The notes beneath the pieces are model-generated. The model was not told the DNA's origin. It did no database searches and saw only the letters and a list, made by a program, of their open reading frames with translations. DNA of 64,000 nt from Gemmatimonadota bacterium (GTDB taxonomy: Bacteria > Gemmatimonadota > Gemmatimonadetes > Longimicrobiales > Gaopeijiaceae), in NCBI GenBank assembly GCA_028873595.1, contig JAPPOV010000026.1, positions 62,001 to 126,000 of the forward strand. The letters are read 5' to 3'. The position numbers and the translations under genes were made by a program. Below, piece by piece: positions 16,717 to 25,543 of this stretch (the first letter of the stretch is position 1; every line of letters begins with the position of its first letter).

Positions 16717-18071
16717 CGGACCGGCCTCGTCAGCACCCGGGTTTGCGTGAACTGGCGGTGTCCATCCTTCGATTTGTGAAATCCGAATCCGCTTTCCCGC
16801 GCACCGACCCATGGTGTGCCGGGCACGCCGCCGGCGGAACGGTTCACTCCGATCATCCCCGCAGTCAGCCGGCGGGCGACCGATTCGGTCTCCTCGGTGT
16901 CTCCACCGAACACGACGGCACCGAGTCCGAAGTGCGTATCGTTGGCTCGCTCGACTGCTTCATCGACGGACGCGACCCGGGTGACGCATGCGACGGGACC
17001 GAACGTCTCGACGGTCCCGATGTCCATCATCTCGGTCACCCCTGTGAGCACGGTTGGTGTGACGAAGTTGTCGTGATGTCCGTCTCCGCCGGTCAGAACG
17101 GTGGCTCCGGCTCCTACGGCTGCGTCGATCTGAGCGAGTACGTGGTCGCGCTGCTGCGCGTTCACCATCGGTCCGACGTCGGACTCCTCCAGCCCATCCC
17201 CCACCCGGAGCGCAGACGCAAGCTGCGTCAGAGCAGCCTCGAACTCGTCCGCGATCGATTCCAGGACGAAGATCCGCTCGGTAGAAACGCAGACCTGGCC
17301 ACAATTTCTGAACGAGTTGAAGGCGGCGAACTTGGCAGCCTTCTCGATGTCGGCGTCGTCTAGAACGATCATCGGATCCTTCCCACCGAGTTCGAGCACG
17401 ACGCGCTTCAGCGTGCCGCTCGCTTCGCGCATGATGTGCTTGCCGACCTCACGCGACCCGGTGAACGCGATCATATCCGCGTCGGATTGGACGAGCGCCT
17501 TACCCTGGTCGTCCGCTCCGTGCACGACGACCAGGACATCTTCGGGCAGGACTTCGTTCAGCACGTCGGCGTACGCCTGGCCGCAGAGCGGCGTCTCTTC
17601 CGACGGCTTGAGGACCACGGTATTCCCGGCCATCAAGGAGGGGAGAACCATCCAGTTCGGCATCGACATCGGGAAGTTCCACGGTGTGATCGCACCGACG
17701 ACACCAAGCGGGTCATGATAGATGGTGGACCGGTGACCATCGCTTTCCATCAGGTCCGGTGCCAACGCCTCGACCATCTCGTCGACCTCGTGGGCGAGTC
17801 CGGACCCGAGTCCGCGCGCTTCGGCGCGAGCCTCTCTCAGCGGTTTGCCCTGTTCACGGGTCATGAGCTCGGCATGCATGTCGACGCGCTCGGTGAAGAT
17901 GTCAGCGGCGCGCTTGAGGACCCGGGCTCGCCCCTCCAGCCCGAGCGCAGCCCACGCCGGCTGCGCCGAACGGGCTCGGTGGACTGCAGTCTGAACCTCG
18001 TCCGGGGAGGTGACGGGCACTTCACCGACGACGTCGCCGGTCGCAGGGTTCAGAGAAGCAAGCATTGTCAT
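16713..18071 (-). CDS. NAD(P)-dependent aldehyde dehydrogenase (succinate-semialdehyde dehydrogenase-like)
   Basis: The start at ATG 18071 gives a 452-residue protein beginning MTMLASLNPATG, as in the succinate-semialdehyde/Sad subfamily. The frame extends to 18209 but that part would overlap the divergent MaoC gene. Catalytic residues are Cys261 (GQVCVSTERI) and Glu227 (LELGGKDP), the oxyanion Asn lies in TPWNFPM (129-135), and FTGSREVG is the nucleotide-binding turn. It is cytoplasmic. It oxidises an aldehyde, perhaps succinate semialdehyde, to the acid. Translation is coupled to the downstream GH20 gene by an ATGA overlap, although no pathway link is obvious. Confidence 0.92.
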   Translation of the reverse strand: MTMLASLNPATGDVVGEVPVTSPDEVQTAVHRARSAQPAWAALGLEGRARVLKRAADIFTERVDMHAELMTREQGKPLREARAEARGLGSGLAHEVDEMVEALAPDLMESDGHRSTIYHDPLGVVGAITPWNFPMSMPNWMVLPSLMAGNTVVLKPSEETPLCGQAYADVLNEVLPEDVLVVVHGADDQGKALVQSDADMIAFTGSREVGKHIMREASGTLKRVVLELGGKDPMIVLDDADIEKAAKFAAFNSFRNCGQVCVSTERIFVLESIADEFEAALTQLASALRVGDGLEESDVGPMVNAQQRDHVLAQIDAAVGAGATVLTGGDGHHDNFVTPTVLTGVTEMMDIGTVETFGPVACVTRVASVDEAVERANDTHFGLGAVVFGGDTEETESVARRLTAGMIGVNRSAGGVPGTPWVGARESGFGFHKSKDGHRQFTQTRVLTRPVR

Positions 18072-18153
18072 GGCCGGAGAAGTCTCGCGCTGCGGGTGGT
18101 CGAACGGCAGTTTGCCGAGGCGAAGATGCCGAAATGCCGAACCGGAGGGCAAC

Positions 18154-18573
18154 ATGGCGGGCCTCGATCTCACCGTCGGACAGATTGCCCGCCGGTCCAT
18201 GCACGTCACGCCTGAGACGGTGAAGGGTTATGCGGCGCTCACCGGTGACTACAATCCGCTTCACTTCGAAGAATCGTATGCTGCGGGAACGCCCTTCGGT
18301 CGTCTCGTTGCGCACGGCGGCATCACTACGGGCATCCTGCATGCGCTCGTGGCCGAGGACATGCCCGGTCCGGGGGCCGTCTTCCTGAGTCAGAACTGGT
18401 CGTTCACGGCTCCGGTCTTCGCCGAGGACACGATCACTGCGACCGCTGAGGTCCTCACTGTGCACGAGCACAAGCCAGTATGCTCGTTGCGTATCCAGGT
18501 CACGCGAGCCGACGGCGAAGTCGTCCTCGAGGGCGAAGCGTGGTGCTATCGGTTTTCACCCAACGAGGGATAA
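18154..18573 (+). CDS. MaoC-like (R)-specific enoyl-CoA hydratase
   Basis: I chose ATG 18154 because GGAGG at 18144-18148 precedes it; an upstream frame from 18010 would run antisense into ALDH. The 139-residue hot-dog protein carries the hydratase motif TGDYNPLHF with Asp32 and His37, followed by FGRLVAHGG. These residues hydrate trans-2-enoyl-CoA to (R)-3-hydroxyacyl-CoA in PhaJ-like enzymes. It could feed fatty-acid intermediates to polyester synthesis or beta-oxidation. The next gene starts 4 nt after its stop and encodes a secreted phosphohydrolase, so the two are cotranscribed without an evident functional tie. Confidence 0.92.
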   Translation: MAGLDLTVGQIARRSMHVTPETVKGYAALTGDYNPLHFEESYAAGTPFGRLVAHGGITTGILHALVAEDMPGPGAVFLSQNWSFTAPVFAEDTITATAEVLTVHEHKPVCSLRIQVTRADGEVVLEGEAWCYRFSPNEG

Positions 18574-18577
18574 GTCT

Positions 18578-19342
18578 GTGTGTCGATCGCTGCTGCCGTT
18601 CTTGTGCGTCGTGGTACTCGCTGCACCCCTCGAGGCTCAGGGGACGCTCCGTGTCGCTGCGTACAATGTGAAGCACGGCCAGGGTATGGATGGCATCGTA
18701 GATCTCGAACGGATTGCGGACGTGCTGCGGCCGCTCGATGCCGATGTGATCACGCTCCAGGAGATCGACTCCGGTACGGAGCGGACCAAGGGGGTCGATC
18801 AGGCGGCGCGTCTGGGCGAACTACTCGGCATGCAGGCGTTCTTCGGGGACTTCATGCCCTACCAGGGGGGAGAGTACGGCATGGCGGTTCTGTCGCGGCT
18901 GCCGGTCACCCGGGTCATGAATCACCGACTTCCGGATGGAGACGAGCCCCGGACCGGTCTCGAGGTCGAAGTACGCGTCGGTCCGGAGGGGCGACCCGTA
19001 TCCGTCGTCGGCATCCACTTCTATCGCACGCCCGAGGAACGGCTGGCCCAGGCGGACTCCCTGTCCGCTCTTCTCGATGGGCGCGAACACCCGGTCATAC
19101 TCGCAGGTGACTTCAATTCCCGCCGTGGTGACCGAATCCTTCGCAGTCTTCAAGCCGACCAGTGGTTTGTGGTCGACAAGGACGGCTCGGCAGAGACCTT
19201 CCCGTCTGACGAGCCCGTGCGTGAGATCGACTTCGTGATGCTTCGACCTGCCGAGGCGTTCGAGGTCGTCCAGCATCGTGTGATCGAGGAACCCGTGGCC
19301 TCCGATCATGTCCCGCTCCTGATCGTTCTTCGCATCTGGTAG
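18578..19342 (+). CDS. Secreted endonuclease/exonuclease/phosphatase (EEP) family protein
   Basis: The GTG start at 18578 gives 254 residues with a signal peptide (LLPFLCVVVLAAPLEAQ). The EEP fold is complete: YNVKHGQG near residue 29, TLQEIDSG with the metal-binding Glu, GIHFY, the catalytic Asp-Asn pair in LAGDFNSR, and EIDFVML and ASDHVPLL at the C-terminus. Possible activities include nuclease, sphingomyelinase-like or phospholipid phosphatase action in the periplasm. It is an intact family member and contrasts with the truncated EEP half fused to a stress protein at 13254-14084. Confidence 0.92.
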   Translation: MCRSLLPFLCVVVLAAPLEAQGTLRVAAYNVKHGQGMDGIVDLERIADVLRPLDADVITLQEIDSGTERTKGVDQAARLGELLGMQAFFGDFMPYQGGEYGMAVLSRLPVTRVMNHRLPDGDEPRTGLEVEVRVGPEGRPVSVVGIHFYRTPEERLAQADSLSALLDGREHPVILAGDFNSRRGDRILRSLQADQWFVVDKDGSAETFPSDEPVREIDFVMLRPAEAFEVVQHRVIEEPVASDHVPLLIVLRIW

Positions 19343-19466
19343 CCCCCTGTTTATCCGAGGGTCAAGGTCTGATCACGTGAGGTGTACGGGGACTGACGCG
19401 TGGGCATGGGCTGGCCCTGCGATGACCTCGGCCACATCCTGACCGCTTCTGACCATTGGAGGACTC

Positions 19467-21221
19467 ATGCACTTCACCGTCGCTCGACCCTGTACCGTGT
19501 TCGCTCTCCTCGGGCTCGGTTTCGTTTCACCGGCTGCGGCTCAGTCGTTCGATCTGCTGATCCGGGATGGCCGCGTACTCGACGGCACAGGGAATCCTGA
19601 ATTGCTCCAGGACGTCGGTGTGCGAGACGGTGTGATCGTCGCGGTCGGCGATCTGGGTGAGGCAACGGCCGATCACGTGATCGACGCGACTGGAATGCAT
19701 GTGGCGCCCGGCTTCATCGACATGCACTCCCACGCCGACCGGGCGTTGTTCAGCGGAGACGTCGAGATCCGGGCTGCGGCCAATCTCGTAGCTCAGGGGA
19801 TTACGACCATCGTGGTCGGGCCAGATGGCAGGAATCCGACGTGGCCGGTTTCTGCAGAGATCGCAGGGTATGAGCGCCTCGGTGTGGGCATGAACATCGT
19901 GCCGATGGTAGGGCACGGAACCGTCCGGAATGTCGTCATGGGAGACGACTACGAGCGTCCAGCCACGGAGGCTGAGATCGAGCGCATGCAGTCGCTCGTT
20001 CGGCAGGGCATGGAGGAGGGCGCGTTCGGACTCGGAGCCGGTCCGGAGTATCGACCCGGGCGTTTCTCGACGACGGAAGAGATCATCGCGCTGGCGAGGG
20101 TGGTCTCGGAATACGACGGCTTCTATTACGCTCACCAGCGCAGCCAATCGCCGCTCCCTCTCTGGCTTACCCCGAGCATTGTCCACGAGTACACGCCTCC
20201 GCCGACGTGGCCCGAGGGGTGGAGACTCACTGCGACCGACGGCATGCACGAGACGATCCGAATCGGGCGCGAGACCGGGATCCGCGTCGTCGGTACACAC
20301 ATCAAGGCCAAGGGTCCGACGACATGGGGGCAGTCGGCGATCGACGTCATGGCGATCGAGCAGGCCAGGGCCGAGGGCGTTCAGGTGTATCTGGACCAAT
20401 ACCCATACGAGACATTCGGGGGCGGGTCGGTCGAGATCATTCCGCGCTGGTATTACGCACCGGTCGGTACGGATCGGAGCGGAGGACTGGACGATCCCGA
20501 CTGGGGTCGGGCCGAGCTCATGCAGGCGTGGGACGAGAATCTCCAGGCTCATCTCGATGACCCTGAGCTGCATGCCGAACTCGTCACCGACACCGAGTAC
20601 ATCCTCGATCTGCAGGGCGGTGCGGATCGACATGTCATCGTCATCTCGCCACGCGACAGGTCGCTGGTCGGTCGGACGCTGGGCGACGTTGCACGTGAGA
20701 ACGATCTCAGTCCGATCGAGCAGGTGATCCGATTCGCGCTGGAGCTGGGTACGGAGCAGCTTCGATCGGGCGTCCGGTATCGCGGTCTTGCCGGTTCGGC
20801 CGAGGACGTGCAGCGATACATGCGCCAGGAGTTCACGGCGACGTCCACGGACGGCGCGATCGTTCCTGAAGCCCGGCCGGGCCAGCATCCTCGGTACTAC
20901 GGCACGTATCCGCACAAGATCGCGACCTATGTGCGAGACAAGGGCACGATCACGTTGCCGTTCTTCGTACGTTCGTCTACGGGTCTCCCGGCTCAAATCG
21001 TGGGCCTCACGGATCGAGGGTTCGTCCGTGAGGGACAGGCGGCGGACCTGGTCGTGTTCGACTTCGATCGGGTCCAGGATCACGCGACGATCCTTGACCC
21101 GGGTGGTCACAATGAAGGGATCGAGTACGTGTTCGTGAATGGTCGCATGGTGGTTGAGGATGGACGCACGACGGGGGCCCTGCCGGGGGTGGTACTCAGA
21201 CGAGGGGCGAAGGGCCGCTAG
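19467..21221 (+). CDS. Secreted D-aminoacylase/N-acyl-D-amino-acid deacylase-like amidohydrolase
   Basis: The ATG start at 19467 is preceded by GGAGG. The 584-residue protein has a signal peptide ending AAAQ at residue 26. A short beta-sandwich region (LLIRDGRVLDGTGNP) leads into the metal-dependent barrel, with GFIDMHSHAD (82-91) supplying His87 and His89. THIKAKGP and LDQYPY are characteristic of the D-aminoacylase branch, and the C-terminal VREGQAADLVVFD strand returns to the sandwich domain. Such enzymes release D-amino acids from N-acyl or peptide forms, consistent with cell-wall or peptide turnover. A paralogue lies at 36935-38524. Confidence 0.9.
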   Translation: MHFTVARPCTVFALLGLGFVSPAAAQSFDLLIRDGRVLDGTGNPELLQDVGVRDGVIVAVGDLGEATADHVIDATGMHVAPGFIDMHSHADRALFSGDVEIRAAANLVAQGITTIVVGPDGRNPTWPVSAEIAGYERLGVGMNIVPMVGHGTVRNVVMGDDYERPATEAEIERMQSLVRQGMEEGAFGLGAGPEYRPGRFSTTEEIIALARVVSEYDGFYYAHQRSQSPLPLWLTPSIVHEYTPPPTWPEGWRLTATDGMHETIRIGRETGIRVVGTHIKAKGPTTWGQSAIDVMAIEQARAEGVQVYLDQYPYETFGGGSVEIIPRWYYAPVGTDRSGGLDDPDWGRAELMQAWDENLQAHLDDPELHAELVTDTEYILDLQGGADRHVIVISPRDRSLVGRTLGDVARENDLSPIEQVIRFALELGTEQLRSGVRYRGLAGSAEDVQRYMRQEFTATSTDGAIVPEARPGQHPRYYGTYPHKIATYVRDKGTITLPFFVRSSTGLPAQIVGLTDRGFVREGQAADLVVFDFDRVQDHATILDPGGHNEGIEYVFVNGRMVVEDGRTTGALPGVVLRRGAKGR

Positions 21222-21283
21222 GGTGACAGGAGGGCTACGGGTAGCGTTGGAAGGATCTCCCGGCCCGACTTCAGGGCCTTTGC

Positions 21284-21412
21284 GTGACAAGGAGGACCAT
21301 TTCCGGATTGGGCCTTCTTCTCACTGTCCTCGCTGCCGTTGGGTCGGTCAGCCCGTTCGAGGCCGATGAACGTCGATTCGGCTTCAACGTCCAGCGTGTG
21401 CTGCCCTTCTAA
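21284..21412 (+). pseudogene. Outer-membrane protein remnant: signal peptide joined to a C-terminal strand
   Basis: GTG 21284 opens a 42-codon frame that starts like a textbook signal peptide (MTRRTISGLGLLLTVLAAV). It ends about 20 residues later with FGFNVQRVLPF and TAA. Alternating hydrophobics and a terminal Phe are the signature of the last strand of an outer-membrane beta-barrel. The most economical reading is a large OMP gene that lost everything between its signal sequence and its last strand. A small secreted peptide gene is the alternative. An AAGGAGG just inside the frame could instead serve an ATT start at 21299. The frame ends 4 bp into the convergent small membrane protein gene. 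Confidence 0.45.
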
Positions 21413-21603
21413 AGGCCGACGCTCGTGCCCAGGTAGCGAACCATCAGGAGGTAGAGTCCCCCGGCGATCGCGGCGATCGCGGCAAGCTTGATCAGCTTCT
21501 TGAGGATCCCGTAGATGGCCATCGCCGCCACGCCGAGAATCGGGACCAGAAGGACCGGGTTCGACAGCAGGTACTGTAGAACGCTATGAAGCTCGTTTTC
21601 CAT
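21409..21603 (-). CDS. Small membrane protein, 64 aa
   Basis: ATG 21603 is preceded by a GGAAGAG ribosome-binding site. The 64-residue product has two hydrophobic segments (about 16-34 and 39-57) separated by LKKLIK, so it should form a membrane hairpin. I do not recognise a family. Its stop overlaps the end of the convergent OMP remnant by 4 bp. The 225 bp from 21604 to 21828 separates it from the divergent POT transporter and must hold promoters for both; I see no clear motif there. Confidence 0.6.
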   Translation of the reverse strand: MENELHSVLQYLLSNPVLLVPILGVAAMAIYGILKKLIKLAAIAAIAGGLYLLMVRYLGTSVGL

Positions 21604-21828
21604 CGGTCTCTCTTCCGCTCGCCGTCCGTCCTCAGGGTGTGAAGGGTGGAATCAAGCGATGGGGACCGGATCAGGAAAGGTGCGTTGATGCGCAAGGGAC
21701 TCGTGCCCCGGGCCTCTGCTTTTGATCGCTGCTCGAGCGGGTACGCTTGCGATCCCGGGCTCGGACGCCGAGATAGGTACCGTCCGGACGTGGTCTCAAG
21801 TCCGCCTTCAACCCGGGAGTAGACGCGC

Positions 21829-23334
21829 GTGAGCAGTTCAATGGATCAGGGGGGGCTAGCGGCCTCGAGAACGTTCTTCGGGCACCCTTGGGGGCTGTCG
21901 ACACTCTTCTTCACGGAGATGTGGGAGCGCTTCTCGTACTACGGAATGCGGGCGCTGCTCACGCTCTTCATGACGACGGCGACCATCGAGTCGAATCCCG
22001 GCCTGGGTCTCGACGTTGCGACTGCCGGTGCGATCTACGGGATGTACACGGCTCTCGTGTACATCATGGCCCTCCCTGGCGGCTGGATCGCCGATAATCT
22101 CTGGGGGCAGCGAAAGGCGATCTGGGTTGGTGGCTGGATCATTGCCCTGGGCCATTTCACGATGGCCATCCCCAGCACCTTCAGCTTCTTCCTGGGCCTC
22201 GTCTTCATCATCTGCGGCACGGGCCTGCTCAAGCCGAACGTCTCGACCATCGTCGGGGACCTCTACCCGGATGGCGGGGCGCGTCGAGACGCCGGGTTCT
22301 CGGTCTTCTACATGGGGATCAATCTTGGTGCCTTCTTCGGGCCACTCATAACGGGATGGCTGGGAGAGGGTTACCACTGGCACTGGGGCTTCGGTGCCGC
22401 CGGGGTGGGCATGGTCCTGGGACTGATTCAGTACCGCATGGGCCAGGAGCACCTGGGCGATATCGGGCACCTGCGAACAGATAAATCACCTGAGGCCGTC
22501 GCCGCGCTCTCCCGAAAATTCTTCGGCATCTTCGGCGGAGTCGTCGTCGCAATCGTGGCGTTCGCCTTCCTGGTTTCGAACGGCACGATCACGGTCTCGA
22601 TCACTCAAATTGCCCAGGCGCTCGGCTACAGCGTTCTGATTCTGGTCGCTCTGTACTTCGTGTACGTGTGGATCCTGGGAGGGCACACCGCCGAAGAGAA
22701 CAAGAGAATGGCGGTCATCTTCTGGCTCTTTCTCATGATCGCGGTCTTCTGGTCTGGCTTCGAGCAGGCGGGCACCTCCCTCAACCTCTTCGCCCGGGAT
22801 CTGACGGATCGGACGATGTTCGGGATGGAGATCCCGGCGTCGACACTTCAATCGATCAACGCGGGCTTCATCATTCTTCTTGCGCCACTCTTCGGCACAC
22901 TCTGGGTGTGGCTCGACTCACGACAAGTGAACCCGTCGATCCCGGTGAAGGCAGGGCTCGGCTTGCTGGGCCTCGCGATGGGCTTCTTCGTGCTGGCCTG
23001 GGGTGCTGCGAATGCAACGCCGGACAACCCGGTTTCACCGGCGTGGCTCGTGGTGACGTACTTTCTCCACACGGTGGGCGAGCTCTGCATCTCGCCGATC
23101 GGGCTTTCGGCCATCACCAAGCTTTCGCCCACTCGGCGGGTGGGCCAGATGATGGGCATCTGGTTCGTTGGCGCCGCGCTCGGGAACCTCTTTGCGGGCC
23201 TGGTCGCCGGTCAACTCGAGAGCATGCTGCCCGCAGACCTGTTCCGCACCGTTGCCATGATCATCGGTGGTGTGGGAATCTTGGCGCTCGTGCTGAGCCA
23301 GCCGGTGAAGAAGATGATGGGCGGGCGCGAGTAG
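21829..23334 (+). CDS. POT-family proton-coupled oligopeptide transporter
   Basis: The GTG start gives 501 residues with about 14 membrane segments. The family signature ExxERFxYYG is present as EMWERFSYYG (residues 30-39). LKPNVSTIVGDLYP and the later FWSGFEQAGTSLNLF segment are also typical of the DtpA/PTR2 branch. These carriers import di- and tripeptides with protons across the inner membrane. The many secreted or periplasmic amidohydrolases and peptidases in the window would produce such substrates. A 13-bp hairpin follows the gene. Confidence 0.95.
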   Translation: MSSSMDQGGLAASRTFFGHPWGLSTLFFTEMWERFSYYGMRALLTLFMTTATIESNPGLGLDVATAGAIYGMYTALVYIMALPGGWIADNLWGQRKAIWVGGWIIALGHFTMAIPSTFSFFLGLVFIICGTGLLKPNVSTIVGDLYPDGGARRDAGFSVFYMGINLGAFFGPLITGWLGEGYHWHWGFGAAGVGMVLGLIQYRMGQEHLGDIGHLRTDKSPEAVAALSRKFFGIFGGVVVAIVAFAFLVSNGTITVSITQIAQALGYSVLILVALYFVYVWILGGHTAEENKRMAVIFWLFLMIAVFWSGFEQAGTSLNLFARDLTDRTMFGMEIPASTLQSINAGFIILLAPLFGTLWVWLDSRQVNPSIPVKAGLGLLGLAMGFFVLAWGAANATPDNPVSPAWLVVTYFLHTVGELCISPIGLSAITKLSPTRRVGQMMGIWFVGAALGNLFAGLVAGQLESMLPADLFRTVAMIIGGVGILALVLSQPVKKMMGGRE

Positions 23335-23356
23335 GAGGGCGTCCGGAGATCTTCTG

Positions 23357-23390
23357 GCCGGGGCTCGTCAGGCGCTCGACGAGTCCCGGC
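23357..23390 (+). terminator. Hairpin after the POT transporter gene
   Basis: Positions 23357-23369 pair with 23378-23390 over 13 bp with one G-U pair and an 8-nt loop, 22 bp after the transporter stop. No T tract follows, so it is only a probable transcription or mRNA 3'-end barrier before the exchanger gene. Confidence 0.45.
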
Positions 23391-23464
23391 TACACCTGCG
23401 GCCTCGGGTATTTGGAGCGTGATGGGGCCTTGCCTTTGCCCTTCGGTCCGGGCAGGTTCGCGCG

Positions 23465-24511
23465 ATGATGATCGCCTTCGTGGTGGGCGGGACCCTCTTC
23501 GGATCCGCCCTCCTGTGGCTGGCCTGCTCCAGGCTCGAAGAAGCCACCCATAGACTCGCGCAGTTCTACGGCATCCCCGACGCAGTGAAGGGGTCTGTGT
23601 TGCTTGCCGTGGCGTCCAGCATGCCGGAACTCGTGACGGCTCTCCTCGCCCCTACCGTGCACGGTGATTTCGAGCTCGGGCTCTCCGCGATTATCGGATC
23701 GGCGATCTACAACATTCTGGTGATCCCCGCGTTCTCCGTGTACGCGCGTGGTCGACCACTCAAGGCCAACCGTCATCTGGTGTATCGCGAGGCGCAGTTC
23801 TACCTGGTTTCCGTCGCCGTCCTGATGCTCATCCTCAGCCTGTCGGTCATCTACGGTGGACTGCAGAGCGAAGTGCTTTCGGACGGCCGCGAAGTCTATC
23901 TGGGCGAATTTACGCGATATCTGGCTGCGTTCCCGCTCATGCTGTACGCGCTCTATCTCTACATCCAGTTCGAAGAGGTGAAGCGGAATCGTGACGAAGA
24001 GCCGGGCCAGCAGGACGGGATCAACGCCCGGAAGGAATGGGCCGTCCTGGCAGGGTGTATCGTCCTGATCCTGATTGGGGTCGAGGTGCTTCTTCGGGTC
24101 GCGATCAGTCTCGGTGAAATGCTCCAGACGCCGACCTTTCTGTGGGGGATGACGATCGTTGCGGCCGCCACCTCCATTCCGGATACGTTCGTGAGCGTGC
24201 GTGCGTCGGTGCTTGGCCGTACCGAGTCCAGCGTTTCGAACGTTCTGGGAAGCAATGTCTTCGATCTTCTTGTGGCTGTGCCCCTCGGGGTGATGATGAC
24301 GGGCGCGATCGTCGTGAATTTCACGCAGATCGTGCCGATGATGACGTTTCTCGTCCTGGCTACGATCGTGATGCTGGTGTTCATGCTCCGAGATATGGAA
24401 CTCACCGTGAAAGAGTCGCACGTGATGATGTTTCTATATGCGGGCTTCGGGCTCTGGATGACGCTCGAGGCGTTCGGGGCCTCGACGTTGCTCGGGGTGC
24501 GGCAACTCTAG
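23465..24511 (+). CDS. Sodium/calcium exchanger family (CaCA) membrane protein
   Basis: This 348-residue protein has about ten membrane segments. The two inverted alpha-repeats that form the ion site are present. Repeat 1 (about 43-87) contains GSVLLAVASSMPELVTAL and GSAIYNILVIP. Repeat 2 (about 226-280) contains GMTIVAAATSIPDTFVSV and SNVLGSNVFDLLV. The acidic residues in MPEL and IPDT coordinate Ca2+ in this superfamily. A cytoplasmic loop rich in charged residues (about 170-190) separates the halves. It probably exports calcium or another divalent cation in exchange for Na+ or H+. Confidence 0.93.
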   Translation: MMIAFVVGGTLFGSALLWLACSRLEEATHRLAQFYGIPDAVKGSVLLAVASSMPELVTALLAPTVHGDFELGLSAIIGSAIYNILVIPAFSVYARGRPLKANRHLVYREAQFYLVSVAVLMLILSLSVIYGGLQSEVLSDGREVYLGEFTRYLAAFPLMLYALYLYIQFEEVKRNRDEEPGQQDGINARKEWAVLAGCIVLILIGVEVLLRVAISLGEMLQTPTFLWGMTIVAAATSIPDTFVSVRASVLGRTESSVSNVLGSNVFDLLVAVPLGVMMTGAIVVNFTQIVPMMTFLVLATIVMLVFMLRDMELTVKESHVMMFLYAGFGLWMTLEAFGASTLLGVRQL

Positions 24512-24560
24512 GACGCGGGAGCAAAGCCTCCGGACAACATGCCGCTCAGCTTCATCGGAC

Positions 24561-25403
24561 TCAGGCGTGGTGTCGCATCGAGCCGCCGCAAAACCGGCAA
24601 TACTTCGAGTCCGGGTCCACTTCGATGTGCTCGCAAGAGGGGCACGGAATCGCGTGGTATCCGCCACCACCCGGTAGCTGGGCGATCTCCGCGGTCACGA
24701 TGCCGGTCGGCACCGCGATGATCCCGTAGCCGAGAATCATGACGAAGGCGGCGAGCCCCTGCCCCAGAGGTGTCGTCGGGGCGACGTCACCGTACCCGAC
24801 GGTCGTCAGCGTCACGATGGCCCAATAGACGCCGCGTGGGATGCTCGTGAATCCGCTCTCAGGCCCCTCGATCAGGTACATCACGGAGCCGACCACGATA
24901 ACAATGCAAAGCACGGTCACGAGGAATACCGCGATCTTGTAGCGTGCGTTGCGCAGGGCGATGGACAGCAGGCTCGCTTCCCCAAGGAACCGGACCAGCT
25001 TGAACACCCGGAACACGCGGACCACGCGCAGGACGCGGATCACGGCCAGATACTGTCCACCGGGAAGGAACACGCTCAGGTAGGTCGGGATGACCGAGAG
25101 AAGATCGATGATCCCGAAGAAGGAGAAGACGTAGGCGCGCACATTCTTCACGCACCAGATTCTCACCACGTACTCGAGCGTGAACAGGATCGTGAACGCC
25201 CACTCGAAGGCGATAAGCTCCGCCCCGTATCGACCACTGAAGCTGGCGACGGAGTCCAGCATCACAGCTGTGACACTGGCGATGATGAGGACGATCAGTC
25301 CGGCGTCGAAGTGACGGCCCCATCCCGGCTCGTGGCCGAAGATGATCTCGTACGTCTTGCCTCTGAGCGTGTCGGGGGGCGCAGCGGGATTCAGTGCGGA
25401 CAT
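24561..25403 (-). CDS. Voltage-gated potassium channel with C-terminal zinc ribbon
   Basis: ATG 25403 has GAGGAAGG upstream. The 280-residue protein is a six-segment channel. S1 lies at about 35-50 and S2 at 65-85. S4 at 123-138 has Arg/Lys every third residue (RVLRVVRVFRVFKLVR), and the pore carries the K+ filter TTVGYGD at 200-206 before S6. Unlike typical Kv-type bacterial channels, it ends with a four-cysteine module (Cys253, Cys256, Cys269, Cys272; CPSC and CRFC) that should bind Zn2+ and could act in assembly or redox/metal sensing. It is convergent with the exchanger gene. Confidence 0.93.
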   Translation of the reverse strand: MSALNPAAPPDTLRGKTYEIIFGHEPGWGRHFDAGLIVLIIASVTAVMLDSVASFSGRYGAELIAFEWAFTILFTLEYVVRIWCVKNVRAYVFSFFGIIDLLSVIPTYLSVFLPGGQYLAVIRVLRVVRVFRVFKLVRFLGEASLLSIALRNARYKIAVFLVTVLCIVIVVGSVMYLIEGPESGFTSIPRGVYWAIVTLTTVGYGDVAPTTPLGQGLAAFVMILGYGIIAVPTGIVTAEIAQLPGGGGYHAIPCPSCEHIEVDPDSKYCRFCGGSMRHHA

Positions 25404-25543
25404 CAGCCTTCCTCTCGGCGTAGTCGTTTCAGCTCGGGAGGGAACGGGTCAAAGTAATGGGACGATCGGTATTGGATACCGAGTCTGACCCTCCGGGTGC
25501 GCTCGAGCGGCTCTCCAGTGGTTGAACCGTGACGGACATGACC

